Positions 24,536 through 36,634 of a stretch of DNA of 64,000 nucleotides are shown here, piece by piece. Each line of letters begins with the position of its first letter. Positions within the stretch are counted from its first letter, which is position 1. Source of the stretch: Bugula neritina (lineage: Eukaryota; Bryozoa; Gymnolaemata; Cheilostomatida; Bugulidae); contig OZ037771.1 in NCBI GenBank assembly GCA_964035545.1, forward strand, positions 744,001 through 808,000, in the 5' to 3' direction. The notes under the pieces are model-generated. The model saw nothing but the letters and a program-made list of their open reading frames with translations, made no database searches and was not told where the DNA came from. A program made the position numbers and the translations under genes.

Positions 24536-25115
24536 ACGGGCATTTTAGATGCGAGTGTGCAATGATAGTAATACTTCATATAAAATAGTTTTGGTATATT
24601 TTTCTGTAATATGTGCAAATATGTATTATTTGATTAAACTAAATCTTTTCTACATTTAAAGCAATTCTTGTTATCTATTATTCTTGTAAGCTGGTGAAGT
24701 ACAATATACAGAAAACTGTATAACTAAATATCTGTATATAATCTACTCTTAACTAACATTATATTTTTATAAACTCAACAGAAATGCAGATACAAACGAT
24801 AGCTACAAATGAAACTAACTACTAAATCACTGTTAAGCATTAACTTTGGTCATACAACATGTAAATGTGTAAATAAAATAACTGTTTAAAAGTGATGCTA
24901 CTATAAAAATACTCTGTATACAGAATTAAGACCTAACCCCAAAATTAGATAACATTTATAATTCATAAAGAGAAAATATAAAGTCATGTATGCTTTGAAA
25001 TATCATTGCTTCTAGCCAAGCTAAGTGAATGAGCTGAGGTGGCATTGTCAGCATGAAATGATTGCCAGCTAGGGCTGTGATTGGCTGGTGGGTGGCTGTT
25101 TGACGCTGTGATTGG

Positions 25116-28100
25116 CTACTTCTTCTTCTTCTTGGAACCAGCGGCCTTGGCATATATCATCTCAGTAAAGGGGCTGAAACACACATCAACAAGATACTAT
25201 ACTAACAATAAAACTGAGATAGTCTCTATGCTGGTCTACAGAGTAAAGGTAAGCATTTGACAGCAAAGTGATGTCATATAGTACACCACCATAAGATCTA
25301 CACTTACCCCTCCACTAACTCTGTAACATAGTACACACCCTTAACCCACATGGTGAGTAACAAACCAACCAGACTTCTTGTTCTACAATATTAACCAATC
25401 GTAATAACTGAATCACAGAGCTGCAATGCAGCCATTCTAAAGTCTTCAAATGATTCAACAGGATATGATGTCATAGTAATGCGCTGCTCCTCAATTCTTA
25501 AAATCATCAGACATAACAGAAGATATTCTAAACATACATAATGGAAACACAACTCCTCGCAGTAATTGATAGTTTATACACTGAGCCATGATGCAAACTC
25601 ACCCTATAGCTAGTCCAAGGAAATTAAGTGTCCCGCCAACATGCATCGGGTGCTCCACCACATTGTAAGGGAAGGCTGTGACTTTCTCGTCTAGTAAGAG
25701 TCCAAAGTGATCACCTGTAGAAAATATAACATAATAACATTGTAAAGGGCTTAGCTAAGTAGGCATTCATGTCACATGACCACAGACTAAATTCTCTGAG
25801 CCCAGCTTACAGGGGACAGGTAGTGGAGTAAACCTACACGAGGGGAAACCTACATAAGGGGAAATCCACAAGAGGGAATTATTTAAGGAAACCAGGAGTT
25901 AGCTCTATCAGAGGAAATACACTATAAGAAAAGTAATAAATCAAATGCAACCTCCCACACAAGTGAACAACTTTTCTGAATGCCTTAATTTAGTTACTGC
26001 AACACTGAACCATATAAATGTACAATTGCTTAAATTTATATTCCATTTAAATTAGATATATGGGTTATAAGAATGCTACTCTCGTATAGCACACCAAAAC
26101 ACAAAACTACTTTAACGAATAAAAAGAGATCTTCTAAAAAAAATTGCAAATGATTTGCTACAAGATGCAACTGAAATCCACTCAACTTTTCACGAAAAAG
26201 TAACTCAGCACAATTATTTAGCTCAAACTCCGAGCTACTTTAATTAATAGATAAAAGAGTATAGCACTAGGAGTTACCCTACCATGCCAGGTACCAAACC
26301 ATCCTAGTCTGAAGAAAGCCGTGACAACTAAGAGACCTCCAACAGCCACTATGCAGTACTCTGTGATAACTAAGAGATCATTGTAGGGTGTCTCAAAGTG
26401 CTTCTGGTTAACCATAGTCTCTTTTATACTACAAATAGTGACAGTTAGAGAGGTTAGTTCTACCCGGCCCACATCTTGTCAAATCTTAATGAAAACGAAG
26501 GCTAAATCTAAAAAGAAATAAATTCAGCTCTCTAGCAAACCTGATTAATGAAATTACCTACACAATTGGCAAAATAATTGGGAAAGCAACTCTTGTATGC
26601 TGAGGTGAAGGTGTTATCAGCCACCCAGTTACCAAAGTCCTTGTTTCACACAGTTTGTAGAAGACATGTGGATGTTGGACATTGACCAGTGAATTGTGGG
26701 AATACAAGCACACAGCACCATGTGCTGATAAGCTGATAGTAATAAGCAGTACATGACTGGATGGCATGACGTGGCAGTGAGCTTTATATAGCAGATAATG
26801 TAATATCTGTACCCCATCCCAGCTACTCATTATTCTTTCATTATTCACTTTGTTAAATATCAACACACTTTAATATAAAAATGAGATTCTTGTGACTTCT
26901 AAGTGGGTTTTTATAAATCAAAAAGTTTATGGCCTAATAGTTGCAAATATGAAATTTTCACATCATTTCATTTGTATGCACATTAATGTAGATATGCTCT
27001 ACTTACTAATAATTTCTACAGTTGGAGGATAGAATCTGCAGTAAACTAAGAGTAAAGCAGGCTAATTTGGGCGACCCAAATGCTTTACTAAATACTTGTG
27101 TATGATATTCTATCTTGCATATCTGAAACAAATACAGAAATATAACATGTATGCATCTTGAAGTCTTCAATTAACATCAGCCACAACTTTGAGCGACAGC
27201 AAAAAAAACCCCGTTGATTTATAAAGCTAGAAAGAAGGGGTAAGACAACTCAACATGTTACATCTCAAATTTTACAGCCTGTAAATAACAAAAAAGCTGT
27301 TTGATTTAAAAATTCTAGCACATACTTTGATGCTGTGTTACAAATAAATAGCACGCAGCCATAATATAAATTATGACAGCTGTATATCACGTTGACTCTT
27401 GTTATGGAATTTAGAACTGAAAGTATATAAACAGAAAAATTTAGCCAACAGAGACAAATACGTGGATTCAAAGTAGCATACGAGACTAGAAAATATTTAA
27501 CTGTAAATGTTAAATGGGAAAAAAGAGTATTCTAGCTACATTGTGGAAGACTTGTGGTAACTGGCACACATTATTTGATTTTCAGTTCAGTGATAAACAT
27601 ATTGATACAAAAATGTTACTTTTGAAATAATGGATTTCAATAAACAAAAAACAATACAATCACAACTAGGCACGTTGAATAACAATAACAATAAATTAAT
27701 TATTAATAATTTAAATAATAAAACAACTAAAAATTTTAATATCAATATGGTAATTACAAAAATGACATCAGCACCACATAAAATAAAATTGCAGTATAAC
27801 TGCCAATAAAAATATAAACTAACAAGTACTAATAGCAATGGATTCTTTTACTATATAATGATAATCATTTCCATTATATTCAAAACAATGGGTTCTTTAT
27901 TAAATTACAAATATATATTAATAATAATACTATTAGTATCTATGTCCATATTGATACATTATGATTATTATTATTGCATTTAATAATCGAGTACAAATAA
28001 TAACATTGACATTAAAAACAGGGTTAAAAGAAAACTAATCAATCTCAAAGGCAGCATGAATGCATTCCCACGGCCACTGGCACTAAACCCAACCTTAACC

Positions 28101-28648
28101 TTAGTTTATTCTTGACTTTCTTCACTTTCTTGCATTTATATTCATTATTCATATTGTAATTCAAACTGTATCCCATTCACAGCGGATAAACAAGTAAAAC
28201 CCAAACCTTTCAATTTAAGTAAAATTTAAATTACTTTGAGTTTGAGTTTAACATAATAATGAAATAAAAAATAATGATATTTAATTCATATTGATAGGAA
28301 TTTATTTAGTCCTTTGCAGTTGAGCCTAATGAAATTGAATAGTCAAGATTTGAGCTATATAATTTCGCTTGTTATGGACATAGTGCATGATTACGTTTTT
28401 AATTCTTCTTCTAGTACTAATTCCTAATTATTAATACTAATAGTAATACACTACTATAAGACTAAGCATAATACTAATATTAATAATAATAATACTAAAT
28501 CTAATAGTAAACTAAAACTAATTCTTACCACGTTCCAAAAGAATGGTGTCCAAAATGTGAAGAACAAGCCATACCATAAATTATGGTCGTTCAAATCTAT
28601 ATATGTATAAAGTTCATTAAAAGATTGTGGATATTGCCACTTTGTCAT
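25116..28648 (-). CDS. PEMT: Phosphatidylethanolamine N-methyltransferase, copy 3
   Basis: The third tandem PEMT. The exons are 28648-28529, 27122-27007, 26428-26283, 25714-25603, 25382-25308 and 25173-25116, giving 208 aa. Exons 2-6 match copy 2 in length and phase. It has WQYPQSFNELYTYIDL at the N-terminus, then VFSKAFGSPKLACFTLSL, FETPYNDLLVITEYCIVAVG, RLGWFGTWHG, GDHFGLLLDEKVTAFPY, EHPMHVGGTLNFLGLAIG and ELVEGPFTEMIYAK. It ends GSKKKKK, a polylysine ER-type tail. It is close to copy 2 in sequence and both differ from copy 1, suggesting two rounds of duplication. Intron 1 (27123-28528) is AT-rich with ATACTAAT-like tracts. Intron 3 has a short direct repeat containing AGGGGAAACCTACA near 25.84 kb. 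Confidence 0.93.
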
Positions 28649-29546
28649 GTTTCTAACACAAATAGTGAAATTAAATCACAGTTGGCGATTGTCCGGTGCC
28701 AAATTTTCCTTCATTCAAATTCCAAGCTGTACATTGAACAAATGGAGAGAAAAGCGGAAACGCTGAAGATACAGTATATAATGGGTCTCAAGCATAAGCA
28801 TGTTATTATAGCATCGGTTGCTAAACTGTCATTTCAATCTTAATGACATGAAGAGATCAATTGGGAAATACAGCCGAGTAAATATTTCGCAATACATTCG
28901 TACACATCAAAATAAAAACACGATGATTTAGTAGAATGCTTCTATAAGCAGCTCCGAGGTGCTAGTGAATGGGTGCAGTAGTTTTTTGGGGAGGGAGAAG
29001 CTCGAGTTGGGGACATAACTCCAAACAGCAGCCCTCCCTACCCACTAAAATTGTCATTCAGAAATACAAATTTTTCAAATGAAGTGAGTTTCTGCAGACA
29101 TTTATAAAATGAGAATGTGGCCGTGGAATAAAGTACAACCTCAAACTTAAGTAGAAGATTTTCCACTCAAGTCAATAGATCTAAAAACCACACACAATCC
29201 ATAAGAAAATAATCAAAAAAAGCACAGTTTTCTTTTGTAAGTACTTAATAAACATGGTAAGTGCATTGTATATGCACATAAGAATATTACATGTATTGTA
29301 CTATAGCTGATGGCTACGAACTATCAGTGTGACCTATTAACTTTAACCCTTTGCTAACGACAGCTATAGATTTTTGTAATTTGAGCTTGCATTTTTAAAA
29401 TTCTTTGTATATTATAAAGAATGTGAAAAAACTATTTTCAAATAATTACAAATAATATTTGCACCATTGTTGACTTGACATTAACCTTGTAGATTATAGC
29501 TAGCAACATAATGCTACAAACAAAGCATATCTTGAGCAGAATAAAT
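28649..29546. other. Divergent intergenic spacer
   Basis: Separates PEMT copy 3 (-) from the lectin/Ig receptor (+), so it should contain both promoters. The stretch 28.93-29.06 kb is relatively GC-rich. No TATA box or recognisable operator is clear. The 86-codon open frame at 28583-28843 is antisense to PEMT exon 1 and is rejected. Confidence 0.45.
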
Positions 29547-31939
29547 ATGACCTTGTGGAATTTATTTCTTGGGCTGATCACACTGGAATTTAGCGAAGCA
29601 GCATTAAGCATAATAAATAATTTAAATGAAGGTGAGAAGAGTTGGTATTAATGTAATATTATAGAAGTCCTAGTCAGATTGAGAGTTCTTTCTTTACAAT
29701 CATTCAGTAAATAGCACTAAAATGTGAATTATTCTCAGTATATAGAAGTAGAGCAATTAATTTGGCAGTTAAAATTATCTAAATGGTGAGAAGGGAGTTA
29801 CAAACTATAATTGTTCTAAATTTTAAGTCGTTGTATGCGTTATAGATGGTGACAGACAAACAAGTACAAGTTTTGATCTATGCACAGTATAATGTTATAA
29901 TATTTACAAGTTAATTCAATGAGAGTTAAAAAACCAAGGTGTGAAAGCTTTTCAATGACAATCTGAATTTATATCATTCTGCTTGAATTTATTAGCAAAT
30001 GTTAAAACCTTCAAACGAATATGATTTTAGAAGTCATAAGTGACACTAAGATATACGGATGTGAGGGAGCAAAGATACAATTATCTTGTAGCATTGAACA
30101 TCGAGCAGACGACGATGCAGCAGATTGTGGACGATGCGAGACAAAAACAGACCAATTCACAGAGTCGTATAATGGTTTCCTTTCAGCTACAAAGGTATTT
30201 GAATTATATTATGATAATACTATGCACATTTTCAAAAGTTTGTATATATATGTTATATAACAGATGAGTGGGTATAAATCTACATAAATGTTATGACCAT
30301 AAAAAGTAATAAAATTTTCTAAGTTTCAGTTGTTACAGCTTAAGGTTGTTTTTCAAAATCAACTGACCTAAATTTCACAGGCCGCAGGTTAACATGAAAA
30401 TACAAACTCTACTATCTTGAGTCCTAGCAGATAACCAATCCCTCACTTTCTGCAACTTCAAATAACTGAAATATTGTCTCTTACTAGCTGGTGAATGGTG
30501 ACCTAGAGAAGGCAACTGGGTGTGACAGCCGTAGCGTCAACCAAAAGTGTACCATCACAACTCTCACATTTGCCAACGAGCCACTCCAACAATCCTTTTC
30601 CTGTGCGTACTGGGGCGATACTTTTCAAACGAGAACTGTTAGCGTATTCGCAACCTGTGGCCCGGAGCCCTTTGTAATCGCACATGAGACTATCATAGCT
30701 AAGCAAGGTCAAACATCTTTTACATACTTCTGCCAAATTCCAGAAGGCACAAAAGACGACTTTCTCTATAGTTGGTCTGAAGGAAAGACGCTGCTTTCTA
30801 GTTTCCAAGAGTCGCGAGCCCTGAAAATCGACGAGGTCAAGGATGGCTCCACCGAATATACGTGTAATATTAAAAATAGGCATACAAACCAAACAGCGAA
30901 GTTTGTAATGTTGTTGATAGCCGACAACAGTGAGTATAAGAAGCCAGTGTTATGGATAGCGCTGCCATCAGCCTTGGCGGTAGTGGCAATACCTCTGATA
31001 TACCTGGCATATCTAAAGAGCAACGGGGAGTTTGAATTTAAAAATTTATTTCAGAATAAAACGTTTAATGATGATGAAGTTGATTATGTGGTGACACAAA
31101 GTGGTGAAAGCAAAAGAGCGGAAAAAAAGATGATGTCAACGCTGCTGCGACACGCGGTGAGTAGAGTGTCTCAGCCCCTAAGTCGCGGATCCATTGTTGT
31201 TAGCTTACCGATCGCCACCAGGGAGTCTATGATCATGAACTCTAAGTTTTACAGGAAAAACAGAGCAGACTTATTCACGACAATGAAATTTAACCCTTTA
31301 TTCAAGAGGCCATCTCGTCTAATAAAAAAGCAGGTGCTGAAAAAGAGCGACTCCGAGTACAGTTGGGTCGGAGACTGCATAAGAAAAGTAGAGAACTGGG
31401 ACTCCATACACTCGGAGAGTAATCTCTCAAATCACAGTCAGGGAACTATTGAAAACCTTCTCGACGCTAATGACGCTTTTAAAAAGTGGAATCGTACATT
31501 TATTGCTAATGCGAGCCGTTTAAGGTATGGGCCACCGTCAACAAAAGATCAGTGGCTGGAGATGCACAGGTTCATCAACTCAGATTTAACGAAGAATGCT
31601 CACAGCAAACGGTTTGATGACCACACAATAGCAGACTTGTCCAATCGGTTAACAGAAATGTATTTCATAGCGAAGCCAAATAAAACACATTTCCCGACAG
31701 TAAAGCGCATAGGTGATCCGTTCCACTCAATGCTGTGTGATCCAACACACAAAAGTCACCACATTACCAAGATAATGTGGGACGAGTACATGGACAGAAT
31801 GTTCAGTATAGCCTACGACGTGGGCACTTTCAATAAATTGAGCAGAAAAGTTTTAGAACGAACATTATACCATTATGGCAACCCAGAGAAAATACGAAAA
31901 ATTGTCAACCACCAAGCCAATGAAATGTTGAAAACGTAA
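29547..31939 (+). CDS. Type I membrane receptor: SUEL-lectin-like + Ig-like + TM + novel tail
   Basis: Three exons (29547-29631, 30031-30194, 30488-31939) in continuous phase give 566 aa. Residues 1-19 form a signal peptide (MTLWNLFLGLITLEFSEAA). Residues about 29-140 have the cysteine pattern of a SUEL/rhamnose-binding lectin: YGCEGAKIQLSC at the start, then a late block with NQKCTITTLTF and TVSVFATC. Residues about 141-230 look Ig-like (YFC, YSW, STEYTC). Asn-glycosylation sites include NQT near 217. The TM segment is about 236-260 (VLWIALPSALAVVAIPLIYL). The remaining roughly 306 residues are cytoplasmic, basic and Ser-rich (SRLIKKQVLKKSDSEYSW), with a helical C-terminal part I do not recognise. 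Exon 3 is a single 1.45-kb coding exon, unlike the small exons around it. A polyadenylation signal AATAAA is at 32043. An alternative reading is two Ig-like regions with no lectin. Confidence 0.75.
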
Positions 31940-32042
31940 TCTATCTATTACCTGAAATCTACTATCGAATGCTACTCATACTATTATTATTTTATATCTA
32001 TTTATGTATAGTTTACCGGCACATGACAATGTTCTATTGTAT

Positions 32043-32048
32043 AATAAA
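32043..32048 (+). terminator. Polyadenylation signal of receptor gene
   Basis: AATAAA lies about 105 bp after the stop at 31939. The next gene is convergent, with its stop at 32375. Confidence 0.5.
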
Positions 32049-32374
32049 ATTACTCTAACTATAAAATATAGAAATAGAAACTTATAATGCAAGTCTATTA
32101 TAGATAACTGATAGTAATGGAAGAAAAAAATAAAAATTAAAAAATAAATAAATTATATATGAACAAAAGCAGAAATGAGTATAAAAATCAAAAGCAGTAG
32201 GAGTGGACAACTGCTAACTCCTAAGTATCGCATACAAATTTTATTGAAGCAAACAGCATCAGTCTATACAGTATTTATTAATTATAGATTTTCCTACTTT
32301 CTCAACAGTGTCATAGTCAAGTGTTTCTGGTAGAACTGTTACTGCTTAGGCACAGTGGGACACACACACACGCC

Positions 32375-32755
32375 CTATTGTATGAGACACTCTATAGTAT
32401 CAGATCCTTGCTTGGTTGCTACTGGTATAACTTGTAACGCTGCTTTACACATGTAGGGGATGGTACCATACGGCCCGCTGGGGGCCGAATCATAGAACGC
32501 CTCACATATTCCTACACAACATACAGACACACAGTGGTATATCTATTTTATGCATGTGCAGACAACTTCTATTATATATAGTAGCTTAAAATTGTGTAGC
32601 ACTTTAACAGAATGTCATATACTGTGACGTGTGAAGAGTGCATGTGTTGACCAACCTCTAAGTCTGTGGCAGCTATGCTTGCTTCTACTGTCACTTGTGG
32701 TAAGGTGGTTGCCTCCAGCTTCCATCGCCTACAGACGCGTGACGTAATATATATA

Positions 32756-32810
<55 letters not shown>

Positions 32811-32836
32811 TCACAGGTAATATATATACTCACAGG

Positions 32837-32889
<53 letters not shown>

Positions 32890-35800
32890 TATATATACAG
32901 GTAATATACATACTCACAGGTAATATATATACACAGATACATACGTGGTCCTGTAGAAAAAGTAGATAAGCCTTGTGAACTATATCATCAACAGAGATAG
33001 TTGAGGGGATGAAGCGCCCGCCCCGACTCATCTGTGAGAAGATGTTGAGAGCGCAGAGAGCCTCGACCACCAGCTGCCGGTACTCCGGCTCTGTTATGTT
33101 GTTTAATACTGACTCTATTCGTAGGGCAAACTTGAGTTCTCCTTCCGTCATCTGAATATTGTACATAGAGTATATAGTATAGAGATAGAGTAGTAGATAG
33201 TATAGAGATAGAGTAGTATATAGTATAGAGATAGAGTAGTATATAGTATAGAGATAGAGTAGTATATAGTATAGTATAGAGTAGTATATAGTATAGAATA
33301 GTATATAGTATAGAGATAGAGTAGTATATAGTATAAAGATATAGTAGTATATAGTATAGAGATAGAGTAGTATATAGTATAGAGATAGAGTAGTATATAG
33401 TATAGAGATAGAGTAGTATATATTATAGAGATAGAGTAGTATATAGTATAGAGATAGAGTAGTATATAGTATAGAGATAGAGTAGTATATAGTATAGAGA
33501 TAGAGTAGTATATATTATAGAGATAGAGTAGTATATAGTATAGAGATAGAGTAGTATATAGTATAGAGATAGAGTAGTATATAGTATAGAGATAGAGTAG
33601 TATATATTATAGAGATAGAGTAGTATACAGTATATAGTATAGAATAGTCTCACCTCTTTAACCAGACTGTGAGAGAGAATGTTGCCATCTACAGAAAGCC
33701 CTCCACACTACAAACATACATCCACACTACAGTCTGCATGTTGATGTCATGGATTACGTCATGTCAGGTTATTTTATAGTACAAACCTGTTTCAGGACAT
33801 GCCAGATCTTAGAGTAGAAACCTAGAGGGACCCTGTTCAGAGCCCCGTCAATTCTCCTATGTCTGCTCCACTGCCCAAGGCTATCTTCACACACATCCTC
33901 TACATCAGCAGTGCTCAGTAGATCTTTACACATGTTTGAGTTAGAGATCAATGCTGGACGAAAGATCTAAATGTAACATGTACATAGCCTGGTGTTATAT
34001 ACTGTACACAATAGTATCTTATATATAATACATAGTGTTATATACTGTATATGATATAGTATACAGTATATAGTACCACATACAGTATATAGTACCACAT
34101 ACAGTATATAGTACCACATACAGTATATAGTACCACATACAGTATATAATACCACATACAGTATATAGTACCACATACAGTATATAGTACCACATACAGT
34201 ATATAGTACCACATACAGTATATAGTACCACATACAGTATATAGTACCACATACAGTACATAGTACCACATACAGTATATAATACCACATACAGTATATA
34301 GTACCACATACAGTATATAGTACCATATACAGTACATAGTACCACATACAGTACATAGTACCACATACAGTATATAGTACCACATACAGTATATAGTACC
34401 ACATACAGTATATAGTACCACATACAGTACATAGTACCACACACAGTAGAAAGCAGAGAGTAGAGAGTATTATGTAACGCAGTCATCAGTCACTCACCCT
34501 GTGTTTAGTACTGCTGCTACGACTCTTTACTCTCCCAGTATCTGAAACTCCCCCTTGAGGCTCTTCAACTGAAATTATAACTTTAGCACTCAGTATATAG
34601 TAAACTAACTAACCTTCTAGCACTACAAAGTCCTTAGCACTCAGTATATAGTAAACTAACCAACTTTCTAGCACTACAAAGTCTTTAGCACTTGGCATAT
34701 AGTAAACTAACCAACCTTCTAGCACTACAAAGTCCTTAGCACTCAGTATATGATAGAGGAAGTTCTTCAGTTCATACGGACTCAGATTGAGAAGGTGGGA
34801 AGTGGCTTCTTCCTCTACATAATAACACAACGCAGTGACAGCTGGCAGCGTACATACTCACATGCTATGCATCTCTGGTAACCATGGAAACATATTCATC
34901 ATAAGTCATCTAGGCACTAAACGGTTTTACTTTATTTAATATTACAACTTGAAAGAGCGTGTTGATAGGCTGGCAGCATAACAACAGTAAGTCAGTACAC
35001 AATGACATAGAGTGAGTTCTACTAGACTCTAGAGACACGAGGGGGGAGCAACACTCACCAGAGCAGTTGAGACAGTGGGACAACTCCTTCGTCATCACGG
35101 CTATCACCAGACCAATCCGAACTCTCAGCATTTCGTGGAACAGACGGGGCTCCGTCCGAACATACATAGACATGTACAGTAACAGTTCCTGTAGTATATA
35201 GACATGTACAGTAACAGTTCCTGTAGTATATAGACATGTATAGTAACAGTTCCTGTAGTATATAGACATATATAGTAACAGTTCCTGTAGTATATAGACA
35301 TATATAGTAACAGCTCCTGTAGTACATAGACATGTACAGTAACAGTTCCTGTAGTACATATACATGTATAGTAACAGTTCCTGTAGTATATAGACATGTA
35401 CAGTAACAGTTCCTGTAGTATATAGACATATATAGTAACAGCTCCTGTAGTACATAGACATGTACAGTAACAGTTCCTGTAGTACATATACATGTATAGT
35501 AACAGTTCCTGTAGTATATAGACATATATAGTAACAGCTCCTGTAGTATATATACATGTATAGTAACAGACTCACCTGGTGAAGCATGCAGTGAGGTGAA
35601 TTGGGCAGATAGCCACTGATATTCTGATCCGTTGATTCGCTGCCAATATTACAGACTTGTTCTATCTTCTCCACGATCTCATCGTGAGAAATAGGCTGAG
35701 TAACTACACATTCTTTATGTGCAGGTAAACCAAATGTTACCTGCTTTTGGCGCACTAATAAATCTGACAACGCCTGCAACATAGAACAACACGAGGAACA

Positions 35801-36453
35801 TGAAACTTTCTGTTGAATTGAATCAACCAGCTGACTAAGCGTAAGACTATCATGTGGAATGAAAGTAAAACATATAAGAGATATGAATACTATGCTCCGT
35901 ATAGACAGAGAATTTATAGGGTCTGCAGATATAACCAATGACAGTCACTAAACATTCACCGAGTCTGCATAGAAGTTGTAAAACTGTTAGTAGAGACATG
36001 CGAAGAGTAATTTTAAACACAACATATTTTCATAGAGCAAGCACAGCAGACACACTATAGCAGCCTGTGCTGCTCATGAGAGAAGAGGGAAGAAAGAGAG
36101 GGCAGACGTACAGAGGCGAGGTAGTGCACTTTCTTCCTCAGCATGGCCGCTGAGTACCGAACCAGCCACCACATCTTCAGACTGCCAGACTTCTGGTAGA
36201 GCTCCTCCAGGAGGTCAGCAACACTGCATGAGGTGTCAGAGTCAGCGTCCAGCTTGATCTGGTAGTCCGGGCCACTGGAGACATTATAACAGAGTGTGTA
36301 TAGAGTAGTAAGAGTAGTGGTGGTGGTGGTAGTAATAGTAGTAGTGGTAGTGATAGTAATAGTAGTAGTGGTAGTGATAGTGGTAGTGATAGTAGTAGTG
36401 GTAGTAGTAGTGGTAGTAGTAGTGGTAGTAGTAGTAGTAGTAGTAGTAGTAGC

Positions 36454-36529
<76 letters not shown>

Positions 36530-36586
36530 CTAATAGTAGTAGTAGTGGTAGTAGTAGTGGTAGTGGTAGTAGTAGTAGTAGTAGTG

Positions 36587-36634
<48 letters not shown>

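Noticed and set aside
33967-34486. Three overlapping 134-157-codon minus-strand open frames (repeated [12 protein letters not shown]-like)
   Set aside because: The 19-bp repeat has no stop in any minus frame. It is intronic to PHKA.
34910-35938. 342-codon open frame
   Set aside because: Joins two real PHKA exons (19 and 20) through a stop-free repeat intron. It is not a single exon, because the intron has a consensus donor (CAG|GTGAGT) and acceptor.
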